Of a stretch of 64,000 nucleotides of DNA, positions 1 to 8,908 are shown in pieces; the first letter of the stretch is position 1; each line of letters starts with the position of its first letter. The notes below the pieces were generated by a model. That model was given only the letters and a program-made list of their open reading frames with translations. It searched no databases and was not told the origin of the DNA. Source of the DNA: CAYTPI01 sp964439625 (GTDB lineage Bacteria; Chloroflexota; Anaerolineae; Aggregatilineales; UBA3940). The stretch lies in NCBI GenBank assembly GCA_964439625.1, contig CAYTPI010000014.1, forward strand, positions 1 through 64,000. The letters are read 5' to 3'. The translations under genes and the position numbers were made by a program.

Positions 1-1
1 A

Positions 2-29
2 TGTGGTCTCAGTTTAGACCGAGACCACA
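2..29. repeat. Inverted repeat at window start
   Basis: The arms TGTGGTCTC and GAGACCACA (9 bp, perfect) are separated by 10 bases. The repeat lies about 70-100 bases upstream of the RpiR-type regulator. It could be an operator for that regulator or the end of a transcript arriving from outside the window. No T-run follows it, so a simple intrinsic terminator is unlikely. Confidence 0.4.
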
Positions 30-99
30 ACGCAGCATTGAATGTATTAAAACGGGCAGGACGTGTCCGTGAGCCAGAACGTAGCGGGTTGCCGCAAGC

Positions 100-981
100 G
101 TGGCTCAGAAGCCCCCACTTTTAGGCATGGGGAGCGTCACAGACAATATAAATTCATTGGCTCGCATCCGCAGCCGCTTACCGAATTTGGCTGTCGCAGA
201 GAGAACCGTCGCTGAATGGATACTACAGAATGCCGAGGAAGTGATCCATTCGTCGATGGCGTTTGTCGGTGAACAGTGCGGTGTCAGTGATACAAGCGTG
301 CTGCGCTTCTGCCGGGCTGCGGGTTTCCAAGGGTATATGGATTTGAAATTGTCCATTGCCCGCGACCTCGCCAGCCCTACGCAAATCGTACATGATGATA
401 TTGACGAAAATGACGACGCCGCTATAATCGCTCAGAAAGTGTTTTTGTCGCATGTACAAGCACTCTACGACACGCTTGAGATAATCGAAGAAGATGCCCT
501 CAGCGATGCCGTCAAGTTGATTGCGGGCGCGCGGCGCATCCTGGTAATCGGTGTCGGCACATCCATCCCGATTGTGCAGGAGGCCTACAACAAATTCTTC
601 CGCCTTGGGTTGAATGTACATGCCCAGACGGACTCGTACCTACAGTTAATGGAGGCGGCGATTGTCGATGCGGACACCTTGGTGATTGCAATCTCACACT
701 CCGGGATGTCCAAAGACCCGGTGTATACCTTAGAGGCCGCTAAAAAAAACGGCGCTAAGACAATCGTCATCACAGGAAACGCCGAGTCCCAACTTACGAA
801 GTTTGCCGACGTCACATTTCTAGCTGTGTCACAGGAAACACGAGCGGAGGCAATTGCCTCCCGAATCGCCCAGATGAGCTTAGTAGATACACTTTACATC
901 ATTGTGTCGCTGCATATGTTGGAAACCGCGACAAAAAACGAAGATAAAATTCATAAAGCTATTATGCAAAAGACGCTTTAA
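100..981 (+). CDS. MurR/RpiR family transcriptional regulator (HTH + SIS)
   Basis: This is a sugar-phosphate-sensing transcription factor. The first ~85 residues form an RpiR-type HTH domain (RSRLPNLAVAERTVAEWIL, then a CGVSDTSVLRFCRAAGF recognition region). Residues ~130-280 form a SIS sugar-phosphate-binding domain (ILVIGVGTSIPI, VIAISHSGMSKD, AKTIVITGN). Its length of about 290 residues is normal for the family. The listed start is a GTG. An ATG at 127 would give a protein nine residues shorter, and neither start has a clear Shine-Dalgarno sequence. It directly precedes an ABC sugar importer and pentose-phosphate enzymes, so it probably controls them in response to a phosphorylated intermediate. 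That role is inference. The family assignment is firm. Confidence 0.9.
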   Translation: MAQKPPLLGMGSVTDNINSLARIRSRLPNLAVAERTVAEWILQNAEEVIHSSMAFVGEQCGVSDTSVLRFCRAAGFQGYMDLKLSIARDLASPTQIVHDDIDENDDAAIIAQKVFLSHVQALYDTLEIIEEDALSDAVKLIAGARRILVIGVGTSIPIVQEAYNKFFRLGLNVHAQTDSYLQLMEAAIVDADTLVIAISHSGMSKDPVYTLEAAKKNGAKTIVITGNAESQLTKFADVTFLAVSQETRAEAIASRIAQMSLVDTLYIIVSLHMLETATKNEDKIHKAIMQKTL

Positions 982-1108
982 TCCCTGAGCCTCATCATTT
1001 ATTCGACGGCTCCCCCTAGTGGAAAATAGTAAGTTATGAAGCAAGATGGGAGGATGTGTATCCGAAGAAATCAGTGAGAAAACGTTTACCATTAGTAACG
1101 TATTGTAT

Positions 1109-1126
1109 TGTGCCACGGTTGGCACA
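1109..1126. promoter_or_regulatory. Inverted repeat, operator candidate before the importer operon
   Basis: The arms TGTGCCA and TGGCACA (7 bp, perfect) flank the spacer CGGT, about 70 bases upstream of the solute-binding protein start. The position suits binding by the neighbouring RpiR-type regulator or another repressor. No convincing -35/-10 pair was recognised around it. Confidence 0.35.
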
Positions 1127-1196
1127 CATCAAACTACCTCTGCATCCGCAACAGGGTGTAGAGCACTATTGAACCAAACTCTATTGAGGAGAAAAT

Positions 1197-2411
1197 ATGT
1201 TCCGTTCATTCAAAAAGTATCTGGTATTGAGCCTCAGCCTCGCGCTGATTTTGGTACTGGCAGCTTGCAATACGCAGCAGCCTGCCGCGGAAGAACCCGC
1301 TGAGGAAGAAGCACCAGCCGAAGAGGCCGAGGCCGAAGAGCCAGAAGCCGAAGAAGAAGAAATGGAAGAGGAGATGGAGGAAGAGGAGATGGAGGAAGAA
1401 GCCTCTGAATCCAGCATCCCAGCCGTCTTCACTGAGCGCGAAGAGCCAATCCGTGTAGCGGTTATTCGCAACCTGCCATCTGATGACCACACGGTACAGT
1501 TCTTGGATGGTGCTCGTACCGAGGGCGAGTCATTTGGCTTTGAGGTCGATACCTTCATCGCTGACAACGACGATGCCCGCTTCCAAGAGTTGGTCGCACA
1601 GGCCATCACCAATGAGTATGACGGCCTTGTCATCTCACATGGTAAGGCAGACTACTCCTACGACATGCTGAAACCAGCTGTTGATGCCGGCATCGAGGTC
1701 GTTACATTTGATACGGTTATCGAGAAGGATGGCGAGACTCTGCCGGAAATCACAACAACCTTCCAAGACGACTTCCAGTTGGCAGAACTGTCACTGGCTG
1801 AAGTTGCTGCTCTATCTGAAGATGGCGAACCGGTAAAGGTGATCAAACTATGGTTTGGCCCTGGTGTTCCACCACTAGATCGCCGCGAAACTGTTTATGT
1901 TCAATATGAGGAAGAAGGCCTGATTGAGACCCTCGAAGTCATCGGCCCGACGAACTTCCAAGACGTACAAGGTGACATCGCTTCCAAGGTCGGCGCGGTG
2001 CTTGCCAAGTATCCCCCAGGAGAAGTGGACGCCGTTTGGGGTTCATGGGACGAGATGGCGAAAGGTGCCTACACTGCGCTGAAGGAAGCTGGTCGTGACG
2101 ATGTCGCACTGATCTCAATCGACATCTCCAACCAAGATATGAACCTCATGCGTGAAGAAGGCAGTTTCTGGTACAGCACCGCTGCTGTTGACCCTCGCCT
2201 GATCGGTATCGTTGACATGCGCTTGCTGGCGATGCAGTTTGCCGATGAGGAAACCCCTGATAACTATGACTTGGAGGCCCGCCTAGTTCGCCAAAGTGAC
2301 CTCCTCCCAGAAACCAACATGGAAAACCTGGGTGACGTCGTCGAGGGTTGGGGCGAGTCAGATGCGTTCAACCAGCCATGGATGGACGAACTGCGCGCAA
2401 TGAACCAGTAG
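1197..2411 (+). CDS. Sugar ABC transporter substrate-binding lipoprotein (RbsB-like, type I fold)
   Basis: This is the extracytoplasmic sugar receptor of the importer encoded by the next two genes. A basic start and hydrophobic core lead to a lipobox (LVLAAC, Cys at about residue 24), so the mature protein is lipid-anchored. A ~45-residue linker almost entirely of Glu, Ala and Met follows. The binding domain begins near residue 80 (IRVAVIRNLPSDDHTVQF) and contains typical type I motifs such as EYDGLVISHG, VVTFDTV and VDAVWGSWDEMAKGA. The start codon is preceded by TTGAGGAGAAAAT, a good ribosome-binding site. The ligand is not readable from sequence. The downstream genes suggest methylthioribose, 5-deoxyribose or a related pentose. 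Confidence 0.9.
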   Translation: MFRSFKKYLVLSLSLALILVLAACNTQQPAAEEPAEEEAPAEEAEAEEPEAEEEEMEEEMEEEEMEEEASESSIPAVFTEREEPIRVAVIRNLPSDDHTVQFLDGARTEGESFGFEVDTFIADNDDARFQELVAQAITNEYDGLVISHGKADYSYDMLKPAVDAGIEVVTFDTVIEKDGETLPEITTTFQDDFQLAELSLAEVAALSEDGEPVKVIKLWFGPGVPPLDRRETVYVQYEEEGLIETLEVIGPTNFQDVQGDIASKVGAVLAKYPPGEVDAVWGSWDEMAKGAYTALKEAGRDDVALISIDISNQDMNLMREEGSFWYSTAAVDPRLIGIVDMRLLAMQFADEETPDNYDLEARLVRQSDLLPETNMENLGDVVEGWGESDAFNQPWMDELRAMNQ

Positions 2412-2434
2412 TTGTTTCGCTTGAACACTTAGCA

Positions 2435-2469
2435 AGGGGGTGGCATGCTCGTCTGAGCGTGCCCTCCCT
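2435..2469 (+). terminator. Intergenic hairpin after the substrate-binding protein gene
   Basis: GGCATGCTC pairs with GAGCGTGCC across a four-base loop, and the stem is extended by G-rich and C-rich arms. It lies between the receptor and ATPase genes and has no T-run. By analogy with other importer operons it more likely stabilises or separates receptor mRNA than fully terminates it. That role is inference. Confidence 0.45.
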
Positions 2470-2552
2470 CATTTATCATTCATAGCAAGCAACTTATAGC
2501 AAGCACTTATTCAGTTTCGTTGGTAGTCGGATTGAAGGAGGGGCCAACCGCA

Positions 2553-4067
2553 ATGGCCCAAAAACATGTTTTTACAATGGAAGATATCTCCATTGAATTT
2601 CCGGGCGTTAAGGCGCTTTCAAACGTTGACTTTGAGATCGAAAGTGGCACGATTCACGCATTGATCGGTGCCAATGGTGCTGGCAAATCTACGCTGATGA
2701 AAATCTTAGCGGGTGTGCACGACCATTACACCGGCCTGATTCGTTTTAACGGCGAACCCGTTGACATTCGTTCCCCAATTGATGCGAAAGCACTCGGTAT
2801 TGAGGTCGTACATCAGGAAGTCGATACGGCCTTGGTGCCTTATCTATCCGTTGCAGAGAACATTCTACTGGATGTGATGGTCAAAGACTCGGGCCGCAGG
2901 CAGTTCGTCAACTGGGGTAAGATGCGCCGCCAAGCACGTGACGTATTAAAACGCGTCGGAGTTGAACTCAACGTCCAGACTCTCGTGCAGAACTTGTCAT
3001 TGGCTGAAAAGCAGATGGTATTAGTAGCGCGAGCACTGGCTGCCAACTGTCGCTTCCTCGTGCTTGATGAACCCACTGCCCCGTTGAGCCAAGTCGAGAC
3101 GGAAGACCTCTTTCGCTTGATGCGTGAACTCTCTCAGAATCAGAATGTCGGCATTGTATTTATTTCCCACCGCTTACCAGAAGTCTTTGAAATCTGTGAG
3201 ATGATCACTATTTTGCGTAACGGTGAAGTGATTACGCGTCAATCGCTCGATAAGCTTAACCAGCATCAAGTTGTCGAGCATATGCTCGGTCGCAAGTTCG
3301 AGGAATACTTTCCTAAGGTCGAGGCGGAGATCACCGATGTTTTATTCGAGGTGCGTAACCTTAACGAGGCGACTGGAGCCGTTAAGAACATTAATATGAC
3401 GGTTCGAGCTGGTGAAATCGTCGGTGTCACGGGTCTGGTTGGGGCCGGTAAAACGGAGCTATGCAAAACATTATTCGGTGCCTTCAGAATTGATTCAGGT
3501 GAAATTATTCTGAATGGTAAGAAACTTAGGATTACCACCCCTTACTCAGCAGTCAGCCAGGGGATTGCCCTCGTCCCTGAGGAGCGCCGCAAGGAAGGCG
3601 TCTTAGTCGAGGAACCAGTCTACGTCAACCTGACAGCCGCTAGCCTGAGCAACTTTAGCATATCCGGCTTTGTCAATTCACGCAGTGAGCGCAAAAAATC
3701 CCGCACCATAATCGCTGATTTGGGCATCGTAACTCCTAGTGAAAACCAAAAAGTTGCCCTGCTTTCGGGTGGTAACCAACAAAAGATCGCTGTTGGTAAA
3801 TGGCTGATCGCTGACGCCGAAGTTTACATTTTCGATGAACCAACCAAGGGCGTCGATGTCGGTGCCAAGTACGACATCTTCCAATTGATCGGCGGGTTGG
3901 CGGAACGCGGCAAAGGCATTATTTACGTGTCTAGCGAAATCCCTGAGATACTTGGTATTGCGGACAGAACGTATGTTATGTACGACCAAACGATTGTAAA
4001 AGAGTTCCTGAACATCGAAGCAACAACTGAAGAAGAGATACTTTTCTATTCGGCTGGAGGGCAATAA
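2553..4067 (+). CDS. Sugar ABC transporter ATP-binding protein (RbsA-like, two ATPase domains)
   Basis: This is the energy-coupling subunit of the importer, with two fused ABC domains. Domain 1 has Walker A GANGAGKST and Walker B FLVLDEPTA. Its signature is the degenerate LSLAEKQ, which is usual in this family. Domain 2 has a Walker-A-like GLVGAGKTE, the signature LLSGGNQQK and Walker B VYIFDEPTKG. I chose the ATG at 2553 because AAGGAGGGG lies about 11 bases before it. A TTG at 2520 would add 11 residues and has no such site. The stop lies three bases before the permease start, so the two are probably translated together. Confidence 0.93.
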   Translation: MAQKHVFTMEDISIEFPGVKALSNVDFEIESGTIHALIGANGAGKSTLMKILAGVHDHYTGLIRFNGEPVDIRSPIDAKALGIEVVHQEVDTALVPYLSVAENILLDVMVKDSGRRQFVNWGKMRRQARDVLKRVGVELNVQTLVQNLSLAEKQMVLVARALAANCRFLVLDEPTAPLSQVETEDLFRLMRELSQNQNVGIVFISHRLPEVFEICEMITILRNGEVITRQSLDKLNQHQVVEHMLGRKFEEYFPKVEAEITDVLFEVRNLNEATGAVKNINMTVRAGEIVGVTGLVGAGKTELCKTLFGAFRIDSGEIILNGKKLRITTPYSAVSQGIALVPEERRKEGVLVEEPVYVNLTAASLSNFSISGFVNSRSERKKSRTIIADLGIVTPSENQKVALLSGGNQQKIAVGKWLIADAEVYIFDEPTKGVDVGAKYDIFQLIGGLAERGKGIIYVSSEIPEILGIADRTYVMYDQTIVKEFLNIEATTEEEILFYSAGGQ

Positions 4068-4070
4068 CCG

Positions 4071-5159
4071 ATGGCACAAGCAGCCAAACCTTTGAACCAA
4101 GAAGCCACCGCATCTGGTGGGATTAACGGACGCGCTATCTTTGACTTTATTAGTAAGTGGGGCACACTCATCACGATTGTTGTGTTGATTGCGTTCTTTT
4201 CGATTGCAATGCCCCCCTTCCGTTCAACAGCAAACATCGTCACTATTCTACGCAGCATCTCGATTGTAACTGTGATTGCCGTAGGGCTTACCGTCTCGTT
4301 AACGGTTGACGGTTTTGACCTATCAATTGGATCAGCAGCGACCTTTACTGTGTCGTTGGTGACATCGATGTTTGTCTGGTACAGCATGGGGACGGTACCA
4401 GCGATCCTCTTTGCCTTGCTGATAGCGCTCTCTGTTGCCGCCTTGAACGTGCTTCTGATTATTTACTTCAAAATTTCTGACTTGCTGGCAACGTTGGCAA
4501 CGCTATTTATCATTGAAGGCGTTGCGCTAACATATACTGGCGGTGGGTCTATTAGTTCGGGGATGCCACGCATCGACGGGACGCCTACTGATGGCGTTAT
4601 TCCGCCCGTTTTCCGTGAGATTGGGCAAGCTCCCTACATCATCATCATTATGTTGGTGGTGGTTGTCGTTGTGCATATCTTCCTGAACTACACAAAGCAT
4701 GGGCGCTATATGTATGTGGTCGGAGGTAACCGTGAGGCAGCCCGCCTGTCTGGCATTCCGGTTGATCGCTATCGGGCGCTGGCCTACTTCATGTCCACGC
4801 TGTTGGCTGCAATCGGGGGTATTATGCTCGCTGCCCGGATCGGCTCGGCACAGGTAAACGCAGGTCAGGGCTTCCTCATGCCGGCTGTGGCTGCTGCGTT
4901 CATTGGCTTCTCTGTGGCGGGTGTCAAGAAGCCAAACGCTATCGGAACGCTGTTTGGTGCTGTTCTCGTAGGTGTGCTGGAAAACGGCCTGATTATGATG
5001 TCGGTGCCGTACTACTCATTGAACATCGTCAAGGGTGGCGTATTGGCAATTGCCCTGGCATTAACCTACTTCCAGATCGTCCGCCCACGCCGTAAGAAAG
5101 CCGCCGCGGCAAATGCCGCCGCCGAAGCGCAGCAACCTGTCGCGGCTCCTACTAAGTAA
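4071..5159 (+). CDS. Sugar ABC transporter permease (RbsC-like)
   Basis: This is the integral membrane subunit of the importer, with about eight to ten hydrophobic segments. The family hallmark occurs near residue 75-85 (VGLTVSLTVDGFDLSIGS), followed by GRYMYVVGGNREAARLSGI and the GAVLVGVLENGL segment near the C-terminus. The 362-residue length is slightly above the family norm because of an Ala-rich cytoplasmic tail. The ribosome-binding site GGAGGG lies in the 3' end of the ATPase gene, four to six codons upstream. With the preceding receptor and ATPase it forms a complete importer of the ribose/autoinducer-2 family. Confidence 0.92.
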   Translation: MAQAAKPLNQEATASGGINGRAIFDFISKWGTLITIVVLIAFFSIAMPPFRSTANIVTILRSISIVTVIAVGLTVSLTVDGFDLSIGSAATFTVSLVTSMFVWYSMGTVPAILFALLIALSVAALNVLLIIYFKISDLLATLATLFIIEGVALTYTGGGSISSGMPRIDGTPTDGVIPPVFREIGQAPYIIIIMLVVVVVVHIFLNYTKHGRYMYVVGGNREAARLSGIPVDRYRALAYFMSTLLAAIGGIMLAARIGSAQVNAGQGFLMPAVAAAFIGFSVAGVKKPNAIGTLFGAVLVGVLENGLIMMSVPYYSLNIVKGGVLAIALALTYFQIVRPRRKKAAAANAAAEAQQPVAAPTK

Positions 5160-5164
5160 ATTTT

Positions 5165-5199
5165 GCTGTGCCCTCTGAACGCGCTTCAGGGAGCACAGC
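5165..5199 (+). terminator. Strong hairpin after the permease gene
   Basis: GCTGTGC..CTGA pairs with TCAG..GCACAGC around an ACGCGCT loop, just after the permease stop. No strong T-run follows. It may terminate or attenuate transcription between the importer genes and the isomerase/kinase genes 120 bases downstream. Confidence 0.5.
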
Positions 5200-5316
5200 C
5201 TTACATTTACTCATAGCATAGACGCATAAGCTTTCCACTGTGATTGCAAGCTGATGCTGTTTCTGCATGCAACTAGATTATTTATCAGTCATCCATCTGT
5301 GTAAGGAAAACACGCC

Positions 5317-6441
5317 ATGAACGTGAATGGAAAACACTACCGCACGATCTGGGTTGATGAGGATAAACCACACACGATTCAGATCATCGATCAGCGTTAT
5401 CTTCCGCATCAATTCGTGATTGAAGAACTCACTACCGTCGATGAAGTCGCGACTGCCATCCGGGATATGCACATCCGCGGCGCTGGCTTAATCGGTGCAA
5501 CCGCTGGCTTTGGCATGTTTATCTCGGCATTGCACGCCCCACGAGACAGATTCTTTGAAACACTCGTTTCCGACGGCGAAAAGCTCAAAGCCACACGCCC
5601 GACGGCTGTGAACTTGGCCTGGGCCGTTGACCGTCAGCTTGGGGCCATCCAAGCGACCGAAGGTGACATCGAAGACAAAGTCCAGATGGCCCGCGATACC
5701 GCTCAGGATATCGCCGATGAGGATGCCGAGTTCTGCAAAAGCATCGGTGAGCACGGTGTCGAACTGATCCGTGAAATTGTCGCCAATAAGAACGGCGAGC
5801 CAGTCAACATTTTGACGCACTGCAACGCTGGCTGGATGGCCTTTGTCGATTATGGCTCCGCTACCGCCCCGATGTATGCTGCTCATGACGAGGGCCTTGA
5901 CATCCACGTTTGGGTAGATGAGACGCGTCCGCGCAACCAAGGGGCACGGATCACCGCGTGGGAACTGGGCCAACACGGCGTACCTCACACGGTGATCGCC
6001 GATAATGTGGGTGGTCACTTGATGCAGCACGGCATGGTAGATATTGTGATCACCGGGACAGACCGTACTACTTACACTGGTGACGTGGGTAACAAGATTG
6101 GTACCTATCTCAAAGCGTTGGCGGCACACGATAACGGCGTCCCATTCTACGCAGCGGTTCCCTCCTCATCGATTGACTGGACGATGCGCGACGGAGTCAA
6201 AGAGACACCCATCGAAGAGCGCAGTGGCGAAGAAGTCCGCCTTATACAGGGCCTGCACGCTGGCGAGATCAAGAAGGTGTTGCTGACACCTGCCGGCAGC
6301 CCGGCGGTGAACTACGGCTTTGACGTCACCCCGGCACGCTTAGTGACAGGCTTGATCACCGAGCGTGGTGTTTGCACTGCATCGGAAGAGGGTGTCCTAG
6401 CGCTGTACCCTGAGAAAAATAAGTTAGGAGAGACTCCATGA
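5317..6441 (+). CDS. mtnA: S-methyl-5-thioribose-1-phosphate isomerase family protein (copy 1)
   Basis: It is predicted to convert a 5-substituted ribose-1-phosphate aldose (5-methylthioribose-1-P or 5-deoxyribose-1-P) to the ribulose-1-phosphate ketose in the cytoplasm. Family motifs include RGAGLIGATAGFG, HCNAGWMAFVDYGSA with the catalytic Cys (about C169), VDETRPRNQGARITAWEL, and GTDRTTYTGDVGNKIGTY with the catalytic Asp (about D249). It belongs to a more divergent branch than the second copy, for example HCNAGW instead of HCNTGS. The stop overlaps the start of the kinase gene by four bases (ATGA), so the two are translationally coupled. The physiological substrate cannot be decided from sequence. 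Confidence 0.85.
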   Translation: MNVNGKHYRTIWVDEDKPHTIQIIDQRYLPHQFVIEELTTVDEVATAIRDMHIRGAGLIGATAGFGMFISALHAPRDRFFETLVSDGEKLKATRPTAVNLAWAVDRQLGAIQATEGDIEDKVQMARDTAQDIADEDAEFCKSIGEHGVELIREIVANKNGEPVNILTHCNAGWMAFVDYGSATAPMYAAHDEGLDIHVWVDETRPRNQGARITAWELGQHGVPHTVIADNVGGHLMQHGMVDIVITGTDRTTYTGDVGNKIGTYLKALAAHDNGVPFYAAVPSSSIDWTMRDGVKETPIEERSGEEVRLIQGLHAGEIKKVLLTPAGSPAVNYGFDVTPARLVTGLITERGVCTASEEGVLALYPEKNKLGETP

Positions 6442-7703
6442 CATATGAAATTCTAAATACGACCACAGCGGTTGACTACGTCAAGAGTCGCCCAAAACTT
6501 AAAGAGAAGTTCCCCAAAAGTGCCGAACTGGTTGCTAAAGAAGTCGGGGATGGTAACTTGAACTTGGTCTTTTTCATCGAAGATGTCAACGACCCGACCC
6601 ATTCAATCGTGCTCAAGCAGGCACTCCCCTATCTGCGTGTCGTCGGTGAGTCTTGGCCCCTCACACGGGAGCGCGTCCGCTATGAGACTCAAGCGCTGCT
6701 GCACTACAATCAAGTGGCGCCGGGCCTTGCCCCAGAAGTCTATGATTATGAAGATGAAATGTCCACGTTGGCGATGGAGCACCTACGTCGTCACGACATT
6801 ATGCGCAAGCCGTTGGTGGCCCGCAAGCGTTTCCCGGATTTTGCAGAGCACATCAGCACATTCTTGTCGCAGACTCTCTTTTACTCCTCTGACCTATACC
6901 TGACGGGTGAAGAAAAGAAGCAGATGGCAGCAACGTTCGTCAACGAGAAGCTGCGTAAGCTGCAAGAGAATTTTGTCTATACTAACCCGTATATGGAGTC
7001 CGAGGAGAACAACTGGAACCCGCTGATTGACGATGACGTGCAGGCCGTGCGCGCTAATGCCGAACTCAAGATGATGATCGCTGAGGCCAAGCGCGCTTAT
7101 ACCACCCATGCCGAGGCCCTGATCCACGCTGACCTACACACTGGATCAATCATGCTGAATGAGGAAGACACCCGCGTTATTGACCCTGAGTTCGCCTTCT
7201 TTGGCCCAATGGGATACGACATCGGAGCCGTGCTGCAAAACCTTGTCCTTAACTACTTGTCGCACTTTGCGCACACACCAGATAAGGCTGAGCGCGACAG
7301 CTATCAGGCTTATTTACTCGATATGATCGCCGACATCTGGAACAAGTTCGCCGATAAGTTCGACACGCTCTGGGCGGTAAATAACAAAGGCGAAGCCGTC
7401 CCCGACGCCTACTGGGACTTCCCTGGTGGCGCCAACGCCTTCGCGCAGTACCGCCAGCGCTACATCGCCCGCTTACTGACGCAAACGACATTACACGGCG
7501 GCACCAAGTTTCTGCGGCGCATGATGGGCATCGTCACTGTATGGGATATCAGCAGCATCGAGGATGATGAGAAGCGCTCACGCTCCGAGCGCGCCGCTAT
7601 CCACATCGGCACCCGCTGGGTGATGGGCCACGCGGATGTCAAATCGATTGGTGACCTGGTCGAGATTGTTCAAGAAGAAGCAGGCAAGATCAAAGTTGAC
7701 TAA
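6438..7703 (+). CDS. mtnK: 5-methylthioribose kinase family protein (copy 1)
   Basis: This is a cytoplasmic kinase that would phosphorylate the C1 hydroxyl of 5-methylthioribose or a related 5-deoxy sugar. It has an ATP loop region GDGNLNLVFFI, the ATP-binding lysine in IVLKQALPY, the catalytic loop HADLHTGSIM and the metal-binding IDPEFAFFGPMGYDIG. Its 421 residues match the family length. The start overlaps the stop of the isomerase copy 1, so kinase and isomerase are made together. It is homologous along its whole length to the second kinase at 8909-10114 but clearly diverged from it, so this is not a recent duplication. Confidence 0.88.
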   Translation: MTYEILNTTTAVDYVKSRPKLKEKFPKSAELVAKEVGDGNLNLVFFIEDVNDPTHSIVLKQALPYLRVVGESWPLTRERVRYETQALLHYNQVAPGLAPEVYDYEDEMSTLAMEHLRRHDIMRKPLVARKRFPDFAEHISTFLSQTLFYSSDLYLTGEEKKQMAATFVNEKLRKLQENFVYTNPYMESEENNWNPLIDDDVQAVRANAELKMMIAEAKRAYTTHAEALIHADLHTGSIMLNEEDTRVIDPEFAFFGPMGYDIGAVLQNLVLNYLSHFAHTPDKAERDSYQAYLLDMIADIWNKFADKFDTLWAVNNKGEAVPDAYWDFPGGANAFAQYRQRYIARLLTQTTLHGGTKFLRRMMGIVTVWDISSIEDDEKRSRSERAAIHIGTRWVMGHADVKSIGDLVEIVQEEAGKIKVD

Positions 7704-7733
7704 CTCCGCAGCAAGCCAAAGGAACTGCACACG

Positions 7734-8891
7734 ATGACCATTCGCATAATTGGCCCAAACGACCCAGCACTCGACGTGCTTCAGGCCGCAATCCAGCAGC
7801 AAACGGACGGTGACGCTGTGCTGGAGATCATCCCATGGCCTGACTATCGTGAGCGGCTGATGGCAACGCTCAATGCAGAGTCTGCCCCTGATCAGGTGGT
7901 GTTTGTGCCCGGGCACATCTGGCTGCCTGAGTTAGCAGCAGGCAGGCTCGTCGCCTCTTTAACTGAGCTATTCGCTGAAGTAGATGACGACGTCAAGGCA
8001 GCCTACAATTTCGACGACATCATTCCGGGCGTAGCGACTGAAGGCATGTACGCTGATCAACAGTATCTGCTGCCCTTCTTCTCGGATGGGCATATCCTTT
8101 ACTACCGCTCTGACTTGCTCAAGCTCGACGACGCAAACGGTGTCCCCCTTGTTTCGACCAAGGAGATCGCCGCCCTGGCCCGCTCGGTACACAACCCGCC
8201 AGAAGTCTATGGGCTGGCACTCAAGGCAAATGCCAGCGAAATCTTCACGGATTTTCTGCCGTACCTCTGGGAAGCGGGCGGTGCGATCTTCGATGCGAAT
8301 GGTCAGCCGGTGCTTGATAGCGCAATCAACGTGGCGGCGCTTGAACTGTATTGCAGCCTACGCGAGCTCTGCCCACCAGGAACCCACACCTACGGCAACA
8401 GCGAAATCACTGACAGCTTACGCAAGGGTGACGCTGCTCTCGTCGCAACATGGGGTGGACAGAGTGGCCCGATCTTTACAGATGAGGGCAATACATGGCG
8501 CAAGGTCTACAAAGCAGCGGCCTTCCCCAACCCATGGAACGCGACCTGGGGCGTGGCTGTTCCGGCGAACCTAGACCGCGCGGAACAAGTGGTAGCCGTT
8601 GAAATTATGCTGTCGCTGTTTACTCCGGCTGCTGACCTCGCCTTGATCGAAGCGGCGGGCAGTCCCGTCCGTCAGAGCAGCTACACAGCGGATGCCATCC
8701 ATCAGTATCACTGGCTTGCCGCTCAGAAAAATATGTTGGACAATGCCCACCTGCTGCCCGCCAAGCCAGAGTTAGGCGTATTTCTTGGTGATCTATACGG
8801 CGCGGTGCATCAGGCGTTTATCGGTGAGGCCAGCCCTGAGGCAGCCCTAAGGGGCGTTCAGGCAAAAGCGCTCGAAGCTGTGAAACTATAA
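7734..8891 (+). CDS. Solute-binding-protein-like protein without signal peptide (family 1 fold)
   Basis: The sequence resembles family 1 extracellular solute-binding proteins. Examples are PDQVVFVPGHIWLPELAAGR, a YYRSDLLKL segment, the YGLALKANASEIFTDFLPY hinge region, and LRKGDAALVATWGG. There is no signal peptide and no lipobox. The protein begins directly with the beta-strand MTIRIIGPNDP, and the start is supported by AAAGGAAC eleven bases upstream. As written it should stay in the cytoplasm. It sits between two kinase genes in one operon, with gaps of 30 and 17 bases. It could be a cytoplasmic sugar sensor, a carrier, or a protein that has lost export. No catalytic motif was recognised. 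Confidence 0.7.
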   Translation: MTIRIIGPNDPALDVLQAAIQQQTDGDAVLEIIPWPDYRERLMATLNAESAPDQVVFVPGHIWLPELAAGRLVASLTELFAEVDDDVKAAYNFDDIIPGVATEGMYADQQYLLPFFSDGHILYYRSDLLKLDDANGVPLVSTKEIAALARSVHNPPEVYGLALKANASEIFTDFLPYLWEAGGAIFDANGQPVLDSAINVAALELYCSLRELCPPGTHTYGNSEITDSLRKGDAALVATWGGQSGPIFTDEGNTWRKVYKAAAFPNPWNATWGVAVPANLDRAEQVVAVEIMLSLFTPAADLALIEAAGSPVRQSSYTADAIHQYHWLAAQKNMLDNAHLLPAKPELGVFLGDLYGAVHQAFIGEASPEAALRGVQAKALEAVKL

Positions 8892-8908
8892 CTGGAAGGT
8901 ACTTACTT

